Notes under the pieces: generated by a model | What the model saw: the letters and a program-made list of their open reading frames with translations, nothing else | Databases searched by the model: none | Told to the model about the DNA's origin: nothing | Shown: positions 34,568-42,043 of the stretch, piece after piece | Layout of the letters: each line of letters opens with the position of its first letter | How positions within the stretch are numbered: the first letter of the stretch is position 1 | Program-made: the position numbers and the translations under genes | DNA from: HKCCE3408 sp038530555 | GTDB lineage: Bacteria; Pseudomonadota; Alphaproteobacteria; Rhodobacterales; Rhodobacteraceae | Direction of reading: 5' to 3' | Assembly: GCA_038530555.1 (NCBI GenBank) | Contig: JBCBCN010000003.1 | Coordinates: 124,001-188,000 of the forward strand | DNA: 64,000 nt

Positions 34568-35740
34568 ATGAGCTTTGATAAAATCATCGATCGCCGCGGA
34601 TCGCACGCGGCGAAATGGGACAAGCTGATCCAATTTTCGGGGGTCTCTCCCGAAACGGGGCTGGGCATGTGGGTCGCCGATAGCGACTACGCCAGCCCGC
34701 CTTGCATCACCGAAGCGCTGCGCGCCTACACGGATCATGCGATCTACGGCTACGGCTTCGACGATGAGGGCTATCGCTCAGCCATTTGCTCGTGGCAGGC
34801 TCGGCGGCACAGCTGGAAAATTGAGCCCGATTGGATCATCAGCACGCAAGGCTTGGGCCACGCCATTGCCATGATCTTCGACGCCTTTAGCGAGATCGGT
34901 GACGGCGTGTGCTTTTTCACTCCAGTCTATCATGAGTTCCGGCTCAAGACCCTGCGGGCCGAGCGGCGCCCGGTGGAGCTTCCCTTGGCACTGGTAGACG
35001 GCCGCTATGAGCTTGATTTCGACGCCGCCGAAGCAGCGCTCGACCCCGGCGTAAAAATTCTGCTGTTCTGCTCGCCACAAAACCCGTCGGGACGCGTCTG
35101 GACCGTGGAAGAACAGCGGCAAGTGGCGCAGTTCGCTGAACGCCACGGTCTGATCCTGGTCAGCGATGAGATTCATGCCGACCTCACCTATGCGCCGGCC
35201 AAACATGTGCCGATGGGACTGGCAGCGCCCGATTATAGCGACCGGACGATCACCATCACGGCTGCATCTAAGACCTTCAACATCCCCGGCCTAAGGACGG
35301 GCCAAGCCATCATTCCCGATGAGCGCCTGCGCGCCGCCTATCAGCGCCGCATCACCATGACGGAATACGCGCCCGGCGCGCCCGGTGTCGTAGCCACCAT
35401 CGCGGCCTATTCCGACGCAGGCGCGGCCTGGGCCGATGAACAACTCGCCTATCTGACCGAGAACCGGCGTGTGTTCGACGAAGGTATCAATGCGATCCCG
35501 GGCGTGTGGTCGATGCCGCTGCAATCGACTTTCCTGGCCTGGGTCGATTTCAGCAATACCGGCATGTCGAGCGACGAGGTCGCGCGACGGATCCGCGACG
35601 ATGCCGAGATCGGGGTCAGCCTGGGTCCAAGCTTCGGCGCAGGCGGCGAAAGCTTCAATCGCTTCAATCTCGCCATGCCGCGCGCACAGATCGAAGAGGC
35701 AGTGGCGCGCATGCAGTCGGCCTTCGCGGATTTGCAATAA
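34568..35740 (+). CDS. PatB/MalY family C-S lyase (PLP-dependent aminotransferase class I fold)
   Basis: 390 aa. Fold-type I PLP enzyme: FCSPQNPSGRVW, VSDEIHADLTY and the Schiff-base lysine in TAASKTFNIPGLRTGQ. N-terminal WVADSDYASPP and the RRGSHAAKWD start match PatB/MalY proteins, which cleave the C-S bond of cystathionine or cysteine conjugates. Likely role: methionine or sulfur recycling. The ATG at 34568 has GAAAGGA upstream. Codes alone. Confidence 0.9.
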   Translation: MSFDKIIDRRGSHAAKWDKLIQFSGVSPETGLGMWVADSDYASPPCITEALRAYTDHAIYGYGFDDEGYRSAICSWQARRHSWKIEPDWIISTQGLGHAIAMIFDAFSEIGDGVCFFTPVYHEFRLKTLRAERRPVELPLALVDGRYELDFDAAEAALDPGVKILLFCSPQNPSGRVWTVEEQRQVAQFAERHGLILVSDEIHADLTYAPAKHVPMGLAAPDYSDRTITITAASKTFNIPGLRTGQAIIPDERLRAAYQRRITMTEYAPGAPGVVATIAAYSDAGAAWADEQLAYLTENRRVFDEGINAIPGVWSMPLQSTFLAWVDFSNTGMSSDEVARRIRDDAEIGVSLGPSFGAGGESFNRFNLAMPRAQIEEAVARMQSAFADLQ

Positions 35741-35786
35741 CGGCGCAGGCGGGCTAGGCCTCAGCGCGTCGGATTGGAGAAAGCTC

Positions 35787-36188
35787 ATGCCTCTTGGCGC
35801 TGGCGGAACGGATGGCGGGATCGGCGGCTTTATTCTGGGCTTCGCGATGTTCTGTGCGGGCGCCTATCTGCTGCTGAATGGAATAATCGTGCGGCCGGTC
35901 TTCGGCTTCGGAGCCGCGATGTACCGGGTCGGCGGCTTTCCAGTGACCACAGGGATGATCCTGATACCGTTCATGTTTGGCGTTGGGATCATCTTTTACT
36001 CCGGCCGCAACCTTTTGGGTTGGGCCCTGGCCATCGGATCGGTCATCGCGATGGTCGTCGGCGTCATTGCCAACACGCAACTTCAATTCGCGCGTATGTC
36101 CGCGTTTGAGCTATTGGTTATCTTGATCCTTTTGATCGGTGGCATCGCGTTATTTTTACGCTCGCTGAGGGATTTCAAGCGCGCGTAA
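35787..36188 (+). CDS. Small membrane protein, unknown function
   Basis: 133 aa, four predicted membrane helices (about residues 10-30, 40-60, 65-90 and 105-125), with a Gly-rich start (MPLGAGGTDGGIGG) and a short basic C-terminus. I do not recognise a family. GGAGAAAG before the ATG supports the start. It follows the C-S lyase by 46 bases and precedes the mcl1 promoter region. Confidence 0.7.
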   Translation: MPLGAGGTDGGIGGFILGFAMFCAGAYLLLNGIIVRPVFGFGAAMYRVGGFPVTTGMILIPFMFGVGIIFYSGRNLLGWALAIGSVIAMVVGVIANTQLQFARMSAFELLVILILLIGGIALFLRSLRDFKRA

Positions 36189-36235
36189 ACGCGGACGCTT
36201 GCCAGCGGTCAAGCAATAACATATCCGGGCGCCGA

Positions 36236-36257
36236 CCTCTTTTGTAATAAACTTGCG
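36236..36257 (+). promoter_or_regulatory. mcl1: Two-block motif shared with mcd, upstream of mcl1
   Basis: CCTCTTTTGTA (36236-36246), five bases, then CTTGCG (36252-36257). Identical in sequence and spacing to the copy before mcd (16715-16736). Here it ends only nine bases before the ATG, so binding would cover the start region, or the mRNA starts very close to the gene. Confidence 0.5.
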
Positions 36258-36266
36258 AGCCCGCCG

Positions 36267-37229
36267 ATGAGCTTTCGACTGCAACCCGCCGCGCCCAGCC
36301 GTCCCAACCGCTGTCAGCTGTTCGGACCCGGCTCTCGGCCCGCTTTATTCGAAAAAATGGCCGCCTCCGCCGCCGATGTCATCAATCTCGACCTTGAAGA
36401 CAGCGTGGCGCCTGACGACAAAGACGCGGCTCGAAGCAACATTATACAAGCGATCGGCGATATCGACTGGGGCACCAAAACCCTCAGCGTGCGCATCAAT
36501 AGCCTCGACACCCCCTATTGGTACCGCGACGTGGTCGACCTCTTGGAGCAAGCCTCCGAGCGCCTCGATCAGATCATGATCCCCAAGGTCGGGAATGGCG
36601 GTGATATCTATGCCGTCGACGCACTCGTTACCGCGATCGAACGCGCCCAGGCGCGCAAAAAACAGATCGCTTTCGAAGTGATCATCGAGTCTGCCGCAGG
36701 CCTCGCCCATGTCGAAGAGATCGCGGCAGCCTCAAGCCGGATGGAGGCGATGTCGCTGGGCGCAGCGGATTTCGCTGCTTCGATGGGCATGCAGACGACC
36801 GGGATCGGCGGAACCCAGGAGAACTACTACATGTGGACGGGGGAGGCGCGGCACTATTCCGACCCATGGCACTGGGCGCAAACGGCGATTGTCGCGGCCT
36901 GCCGGACCCACGGCGTATTACCGGTCGACGGCCCGTTCGGGGATTTCTCGGACGATGAGGGCTACCGCGCGCAGGCGCGCCGATCCGCCACCCTCGGCAT
37001 GGTTGGAAAATGGGCCATCCACCCCAAACAGATCGCCCTAGCCAATGAGGTCTTCACCCCGTCCGAGGCGGCCGTCGCGGAAGCGCGGGAAATCCTGGCT
37101 GCGATGGAAGACGCCAAGCGGAGCGGTGCGGGCGCCACAGTTTACAAAGGGCGCCTGGTCGATATCGCATCGATTAAACAGGCAGAGGTGATCGTGGCCC
37201 AGGCCGAGCTGATTGCGTCCGGCAGATAG
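36267..37229 (+). CDS. mcl1: L-malyl-CoA/beta-methylmalyl-CoA lyase
   Basis: 320 aa, CitE-like aldolase fold. RPNRCQLFGPGSRPALFEKM, VINLDLEDSVAPDDKD, EVIIESAAGLAHVEEI, MSLGAADFAASMGMQTTG and GKWAIHPKQIALANEVF match Rhodobacter Mcl1 along the whole length. It cleaves beta-methylmalyl-CoA to glyoxylate and propionyl-CoA and condenses or cleaves malyl-CoA, the last steps of the ethylmalonyl-CoA pathway. No clear ribosome site; only GCGAG lies upstream. Confidence 0.95.
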   Translation: MSFRLQPAAPSRPNRCQLFGPGSRPALFEKMAASAADVINLDLEDSVAPDDKDAARSNIIQAIGDIDWGTKTLSVRINSLDTPYWYRDVVDLLEQASERLDQIMIPKVGNGGDIYAVDALVTAIERAQARKKQIAFEVIIESAAGLAHVEEIAAASSRMEAMSLGAADFAASMGMQTTGIGGTQENYYMWTGEARHYSDPWHWAQTAIVAACRTHGVLPVDGPFGDFSDDEGYRAQARRSATLGMVGKWAIHPKQIALANEVFTPSEAAVAEAREILAAMEDAKRSGAGATVYKGRLVDIASIKQAEVIVAQAELIASGR

Positions 37230-37352
37230 CAACTGCGGGACGCGCCGTGCACGCGCCCGGACCGATACCAGATCACTATGCAACTGACGCCTGAGTTGCA
37301 TCCCCCCTGGTGCGCGGTCATATAACGCCCAGAGCAGATATCCGGGCCGCGT

Positions 37353-38306
37353 ATGAACTATCTCGATTTTGAGAAACCCCTCGCTGAGATCGAAGGTAAA
37401 GCCGAAGAGTTGCGCGCACTGGCCCGCGAGAACTCTGAGATGAAGGTTGAGGATGAAGCGGCCGCGCTCGACCGCAAGGCGCAGGCGCTGCTCGCGGACC
37501 TCTACAAGGACCTGACGCCCTGGCGAAAATGCCAAGTGGCCCGACACCCCGAAAGGCCCCATTGCTCAGACTATATCGACGCGCTTTTCACTGAGTATAC
37601 GCCCCTGGCCGGAGACCGGAACTTCGCTGATGACCATGCCGTTATGGGCGGTCTGGCCCGGTTCGAGGACAAGCCCGTCGTGGTGATTGGGCACGAAAAG
37701 GGCAGTGATACAAAAACTCGGATTGAGCGGAATTTTGGCATGGCGCGGCCTGAGGGCTATCGCAAGGCGGTGCGCCTGATGGAGATGGCGGACCGCTTTG
37801 GCCTTCCGGTGATTACCCTTGTCGACACGCCCGGCGCCTATCCCGGCAAAGGTGCAGAAGAACGCGGCCAATCCGAGGCCATCGCGCGCTCTACTGAGAA
37901 ATGCCTGGAGCTGTCCGTACCGATGATCGCGGTCATTATCGGCGAGGGCGGCTCCGGCGGCGCAGTTGCTTTTGCTACAGCTAACCGTTTGGCGATGCTC
38001 GAGCATTCGATCTATTCGGTCATCAGCCCCGAAGGCTGTGCGTCGATCCTTTGGAAAGACGCCGAAAAAATGCGCGAGGCTGCCGAAGCCCTGCGGTTGA
38101 CCGCACAAGATCTGTTGAAGCTTGGCGTCGCCGATGACGTCATCCCTGAGCCGTTCGGAGGCGCCCAGCGTGACCGCGCTGCGACGATAAAGTCGGTCGG
38201 TGAAGCGATCGCGCGACACCTCGCAGAGCTATCAGAGCAGAACGGCGATACGCTCCGCCAGGCGCGACGTCAGAAATATCTGGAGCTTGGCTCGAACAGG
38301 CTTTGA
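37353..38306 (+). CDS. accA: Acetyl-CoA carboxylase carboxyltransferase subunit alpha
   Basis: 317 aa. N-terminal YLDFEKPLAEIEGKAEELRALA, then DRNFADDHAVMGGLAR, GHEKGSDTKTRIERNFGM, LVDTPGAYPGKGAEERGQ and GEGGSGGAVAFATANR, as in all AccA. Transfers the carboxyl group from biotin carrier protein to acetyl-CoA, making malonyl-CoA for lipids. No strong ribosome site is visible. A terminator follows. Confidence 0.97.
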   Translation: MNYLDFEKPLAEIEGKAEELRALARENSEMKVEDEAAALDRKAQALLADLYKDLTPWRKCQVARHPERPHCSDYIDALFTEYTPLAGDRNFADDHAVMGGLARFEDKPVVVIGHEKGSDTKTRIERNFGMARPEGYRKAVRLMEMADRFGLPVITLVDTPGAYPGKGAEERGQSEAIARSTEKCLELSVPMIAVIIGEGGSGGAVAFATANRLAMLEHSIYSVISPEGCASILWKDAEKMREAAEALRLTAQDLLKLGVADDVIPEPFGGAQRDRAATIKSVGEAIARHLAELSEQNGDTLRQARRQKYLELGSNRL

Positions 38307-38314
38307 AAGCCCGT

Positions 38315-38339
38315 CGCAATTTAGCCGAAATTGCGTTTT
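38315..38339 (+). terminator. Intrinsic terminator of accA
   Basis: CGCAATTT (38315-38322) pairs with AAATTGCG (38328-38335) around a 5-base loop, followed by TTTT. It starts eight bases after the accA stop. Confidence 0.7.
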
Positions 38340-38486
38340 GATTGTTTCCCTATTTTCCACATTCCGTAAAATAATCGCCGAATATATTCTTGATTAATGA
38401 AGACGCGCGCAATTAGGGCACGGATTTTTTCTGCTTTCGAAAAGTCTCAGCTTTCCGAAAAATCTTTCAAGCATCTAATTTTCAAC

Positions 38487-38513
38487 GATAATGTTATCAT
38501 TTTCCGTCGGAAA
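38487..38513. promoter_or_regulatory. Two adjacent palindromes upstream of the DUF4177-like gene
   Basis: GATAATGTTATC (5-bp arms) and TTTCCGTCGGAAA (6-bp arms about one base) are two bases apart, in an A/T-rich setting typical of promoters. Candidate operator pair; no regulator identified. Confidence 0.35.
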
Positions 38514-38620
38514 CGATCTGTTCGCGAGCTAAGCCACTCATTTTAATTGCCACATTTGCCTCAATTGCGACATAAACGGCTCGTGGGTCGGGGCACGAGT
38601 ACAGTGCTAGGGTAAAGAGT

Positions 38621-39004
38621 ATGTCGCGTTTTGAGTTTAAGGTGATCCCGTCACCCAGGCGTCCACGCAAGTTGGAAGGCCTGGAAAAAGATCAAGATAA
38701 ATTCTGTGCCACGATGACCGATATCATGACCGATATGGGCCTTGAGGGGTGGGAGTTTATCGGCGCTGAAACAATTCAAGTTGAGCGACGCGCGCTGGGG
38801 ATTTTTTCGCGCGTAAGCGACAAGAGTTGTCTCGTGTTCCGGCGTCCTATCAGCAAGCTGGATGAAAAAGTCGAAGCGGCCGTGAAACCGCGCCGTGTCG
38901 CACGCAGCCATGTCGTCGCCCGGGTTCGGGAAGGCCAGCGACGCATCCGGCTCAGCTTGCCAGCGCCGAGTCCGGAGGAGCTTGCCGCGCAAGCGCGAGC
39001 CTAA
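38621..39004 (+). CDS. DUF4177-like protein
   Basis: 127 aa. FEFKVIPSPRRP at the start and LGLEGWEFIGAETI (here MGLEGWEFIGAETIQVE) are the two conserved blocks of DUF4177, a small alpha/beta fold of unknown role. The C-terminal half is basic (KPRRVARSHVVARVREGQRRIRL). It has a weak ribosome site and a strong terminator after it. Confidence 0.75.
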   Translation: MSRFEFKVIPSPRRPRKLEGLEKDQDKFCATMTDIMTDMGLEGWEFIGAETIQVERRALGIFSRVSDKSCLVFRRPISKLDEKVEAAVKPRRVARSHVVARVREGQRRIRLSLPAPSPEELAAQARA

Positions 39005-39024
39005 CCGGAAGCCACGGGGGGCCA

Positions 39025-39066
39025 GTGGTCGGCGCGGCACAGCTACACGCGCCGACCACGCTTTTA
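39025..39066. terminator. Strong bidirectional terminator
   Basis: GTGGTCGGCGCG (39025-39036) and CGCGCCGACCAC (39048-39059) form a perfect 12-bp stem with an 11-base loop, followed by CTTTT. It lies between the convergent DUF4177-like and PPOX genes. The T-run serves the plus strand; the stem alone could also stop the other. Confidence 0.85.
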
Positions 39067-39068
39067 AC

Positions 39069-39674
39069 CTACCATAATTTGTCTTTGGCATAATCCGCGT
39101 AGCCCGCGTCGTAGGCGGCAGCGTCGTGGCTTTCCTTGTATTCTTTGATGAAATCACCCGCTGAGGGGACATATGCCGCGTCCTCATCGGATGTCCAAAT
39201 GCGCGAACGCATGATGGCCTTGGCGCATTGGAAATAGAGCTCACCGATTGTGATGACCAAAACCGTTGCAGGCTGACGTCCACCCCGCTCAAAAGCCGCC
39301 AAAAGCGCTGCATCGTCGGTCAGGATGGCCGTACCGTTCACCCGGACCACATTGGCCGAGCCATGCACCATGAACATCAGCGACACGCGCGGATCGCGGA
39401 TAATATTCTTGAGCGAATCCAGACGGTTGTTCCCCCGCCAATCAGGCAAGGCCAGGGTCTTTGGATCAAGCTCACGCACCACCGGCCCATCATCGCCGCG
39501 CGGGCTGGCATCGGTGCCTTCAGGCCCAACGGTGCTGAGCACGCAAAACCTAGATGCCATGATCCAGTCACGGTATTTCGGCGTTAGCCGGTCCATGACC
39601 TTTTCAAGGGATATGTCCGAGGGCTCTCTCGGATAACTTATCTCGAGCTCGTCCATCGTTTTGATCGCGCGCAT
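39069..39674 (-). CDS. Pyridoxamine 5'-phosphate oxidase family flavoprotein (MSMEG_1061 type)
   Basis: 201 aa. Split-barrel fold: FCVLSTVGPEGTDASPRGDDGPVV, then NIIRDPRVSLMFMVHGSANVVRVNG. This pattern is the FMN-dependent PPOX group related to the MSMEG_1061 subfamily. It is not PdxH. Substrate unknown, possibly F420/FMN-linked reductions or detoxification. A lone gene. Confidence 0.85.
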   Translation of the reverse strand: MRAIKTMDELEISYPREPSDISLEKVMDRLTPKYRDWIMASRFCVLSTVGPEGTDASPRGDDGPVVRELDPKTLALPDWRGNNRLDSLKNIIRDPRVSLMFMVHGSANVVRVNGTAILTDDAALLAAFERGGRQPATVLVITIGELYFQCAKAIMRSRIWTSDEDAAYVPSAGDFIKEYKESHDAAAYDAGYADYAKDKLW

Positions 39675-39726
39675 CGCGTACTCCTCTTTCCCAGAACCCG
39701 CAGGCGTTTTCAGGGTTGGACCAAAC

Positions 39727-40449
39727 CTATGGCGCGGCGCGAAACCCAGCCTCGGTTAAAAGTGCGTCCGAAGCGGCTTCGATATCCTGCTCGATCTTCT
39801 CCAGGAACGCCTCTTTCGGCATGCCAGGCTCCACGCGCGAAAGTGCCTCCACCACGGCGTGGCCCGGCTTGCGCAAAATCCCCGTCCGTGGCCAGAAAAC
39901 GCCCACATTCGTTGCCGCAGGCACGCAATCCTGACCAAGCTCGTCGTAAAGGATCGCCGTGCCGACCTTATAGCCGGTCTTCACACCCGGCGCGACGCGC
40001 GTGCCCTGGGGATAGATGATCAACTGACCGGGCGACTGACTGCCGTCTGCCACACCCTTTTTCATCTGCCGGATCGCCTCGGACCTTTTGCCACGATCCA
40101 CCGGAACGCAGCCCATGCGAATGGCGTAATAGCCTAGGATCGGCGCGAATTTCAGCGAGGATTTCATGATGAATTTCGGGCGCTGCAGTTCCGAGACGAG
40201 GATAATGATGTCGAAAAAGCTCTGATGTTTCGAGGCGATCAGCACCTCACCCTCGGGCACTTCGCCGCGAAACTCGGAGCTTAGGCCAACCATCCAACGC
40301 GCACTCCAGCGCACATAACGGCAATAGGTCCGCACGCCCGCATAGGCGCCTCGGCGGTCAACGATGGCCCACGGCGTGAAATAGATCGCAAGCACCGCCA
40401 TCATCACGTACATCTGCACCACAAAAATGAGAGATCTGAGCCATTGCAT
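39727..40449 (-). CDS. plsC: 1-acyl-sn-glycerol-3-phosphate acyltransferase
   Basis: 240 aa from the ATG at 40449. One N-terminal membrane helix; catalytic HX4D in ASKHQSFFDIIILV; IIYPQGTR and VPVDRGKR blocks. Makes phosphatidic acid from lysophosphatidic acid. Codons before 40449 encode a non-homologous tail and were not used. It is divergent from the zinc-ribbon gene. Confidence 0.95.
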   Translation of the reverse strand: MQWLRSLIFVVQMYVMMAVLAIYFTPWAIVDRRGAYAGVRTYCRYVRWSARWMVGLSSEFRGEVPEGEVLIASKHQSFFDIIILVSELQRPKFIMKSSLKFAPILGYYAIRMGCVPVDRGKRSEAIRQMKKGVADGSQSPGQLIIYPQGTRVAPGVKTGYKVGTAILYDELGQDCVPAATNVGVFWPRTGILRKPGHAVVEALSRVEPGMPKEAFLEKIEQDIEAASDALLTEAGFRAAP

Positions 40450-40762
40450 CAGGGCATCTCCCGCTCGATCCACTGCGCCAAGCCGTGCGAAATCGCTCTT
40501 TTGGGCCGAGGGGCACAACGTGCTGAACACAAATCAAAACGGTGCCAAAGGCGTGCCCAACCTGACCCGAAAGCCGCCCGTTCGATCCATCCCACCAACC
40601 GTTCTGTCTCCCGCGTGCTGCGGCAGTGATGCCCCAGCCTGGACTATGTTGCAACGCACCGCTCCAGCAAAAGCTTGGAAACAGCGCATACCATTGTTAA
40701 GGAAGGTGTGGATAATATGAGCAGATTAGCCCGTAAGCCACGGGCACAAAGGCGGAATTGCG
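40450..40762. other. plsC-zinc ribbon divergent intergenic region
   Basis: 313 bp. No gene with a ribosome site and recognisable product. A GATAAT hexamer (40711-40716) could be a -10 element for the rightward gene, but no convincing -35 lies at the right distance. No terminator or RNA is seen. Confidence 0.55.
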
Positions 40763-42010
40763 ATGCGACTGACTTGTCCGAATTGCGGTGCCAGGTACGA
40801 AGTAGACGACAGTATGATCCCCGCAGAAGGCCGTGACGTGCAGTGTTCGAACTGCACGACGACCTGGTTTCAACCTGGTGTGGCGGCGCCCGCCGACGCG
40901 ATTGATGACGCGTCTGAGGCGCCACCGCCTGAGCCGCCGGTGGCCGATTTCATGCCGCCCGAAGACGAGGTCGAGGAGGCGAGCGAAGAAGCCTTCGAAG
41001 CCGACGCTTTCAGCGACGAGGACGAGGTGGTCTCCGAAGAGCCGCTCAGCGCGCGGGACGCGCAGGATCAGTGGTCGGGGCCGGAGGACGTGTCAGAACC
41101 TGCGCCCGTTATGAACCGGCCAGAGTTGGACCCAGAAACGCGCGACGTGCTGCGCGAAGAGGCCGAGCGTGAGGCCGAGTTGCGCCGCCACGAGGCCGAG
41201 GTGTCGCTGCAGCGCCAGGGTGAAATGGCCCTAGACCAGATCCCCGATGAGCCGCCCGCCACCGATCTTGACGCAACGATCAGCGACCTTGTCTCGAAAT
41301 CCAATAATGCCGCCGCGGAAGAGGTGGCGCGCGAAATCGAAGCCGAAGAAGTGGCCTTAGCCGACCGCGTGGCCGAGACCGTCTCCGAAAGCCAAGACCT
41401 TACTGCCGAGGCTGCCGCCGCCGCCGCTGCGGCGGCCGGGAACTCTCGTCGCGATCTTTTGCCCGATATCGAGGAGATCAATTCGACCCTGCGCGCCAGC
41501 GAGGAGCGCTCGCCTGGCGAAGCACTCTCAAGCGATATCGACACAATCGAAAACCGCCCGCGTCGGCGGCGCGGACTGCGCTTGGGATTTGGTTTGGTCA
41601 TGTTGGTTTTCGCAGGCCTGATCCTGGCATATACGAATGCGCCGAGGATCACGCAGGCCTTCCCGAGCCTGCTGCCCACGATGCAAACCTACGTCGCACA
41701 GGTCGACCGGTTTCGGCTCTGGATCGATGGTGTGGCGCAAGACGCGCTTCCAAACGATGACGCCGCCGATACGGCTGCGACACCGCCAGCGCCCGCATCT
41801 ACACCGGCGGCACCCGCCGCTGAGGAGACGGCGCCGCCGGCTGAAGACGAGGCGGGCGAGGTGACCCCCGCGTCGCAAGACAGTAATGGCGCAGAGGATG
41901 CGGCTGCCGAGGGAGACCCGGGCACGGATGCTGCCCTGGGCGCGGAATCTGAGACGACCGATCCCGCACCTGCACCACTGCGCGAAGACCAAGAAGAGAG
42001 CGAGAATTAG
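40763..42010 (+). CDS. Zinc-ribbon domain membrane protein with long acidic region
   Basis: 415 aa. N-terminal MJ0042-type zinc ribbon CPNC...CSNC (Cys5, Cys8, Cys28, Cys31). Residues 40-260 are very acidic and Ala/Glu-rich; a single membrane helix near 270-290 (LGFGLVMLVFAGLILAYTN) follows, then a Pro/Ala/Glu-rich tail. The ribosome site AAAGGCGG supports the ATG. The zinc ribbon faces the cytoplasm in a one-helix model. Function unknown. The stop is 33 bases from the end of the convergent TIGR02302 gene, which has a similar membrane-plus-low-complexity layout. Confidence 0.85.
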   Translation: MRLTCPNCGARYEVDDSMIPAEGRDVQCSNCTTTWFQPGVAAPADAIDDASEAPPPEPPVADFMPPEDEVEEASEEAFEADAFSDEDEVVSEEPLSARDAQDQWSGPEDVSEPAPVMNRPELDPETRDVLREEAEREAELRRHEAEVSLQRQGEMALDQIPDEPPATDLDATISDLVSKSNNAAAEEVAREIEAEEVALADRVAETVSESQDLTAEAAAAAAAAAGNSRRDLLPDIEEINSTLRASEERSPGEALSSDIDTIENRPRRRRGLRLGFGLVMLVFAGLILAYTNAPRITQAFPSLLPTMQTYVAQVDRFRLWIDGVAQDALPNDDAADTAATPPAPASTPAAPAAEETAPPAEDEAGEVTPASQDSNGAEDAAAEGDPGTDAALGAESETTDPAPAPLREDQEESEN

Positions 42011-42043
42011 AGGTCGCCGTGCGCGACGGGCTCATCGACAGCT

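Larger units (their letters stand above)
38307..38620. other. AT-rich intergenic region with clustered inverted repeats
   Basis: 314 bp without a gene. It contains the accA terminator; a near-repeat GCTTTCGAAAA / GCTTTCCGAAAA around 38432-38459; two neighbouring inverted repeats, GATAATGTTATC (38487-38498) and TTTCCGTCGGAAA (38501-38513); and a hairpin CTCGTG-N8-CACGAG (38580-38599) just before the next gene. Base composition is clearly more A/T-rich than its neighbours. I recognise no known RNA family. Confidence 0.6.

Noticed and set aside
40719..40838. 39-codon frame starting ATGAGCAGA before and across the zinc-ribbon start
   Set aside because: Overlaps the zinc-ribbon gene out of frame and gives an Arg-rich product with no family; the GAAGG upstream is probably coincidental.
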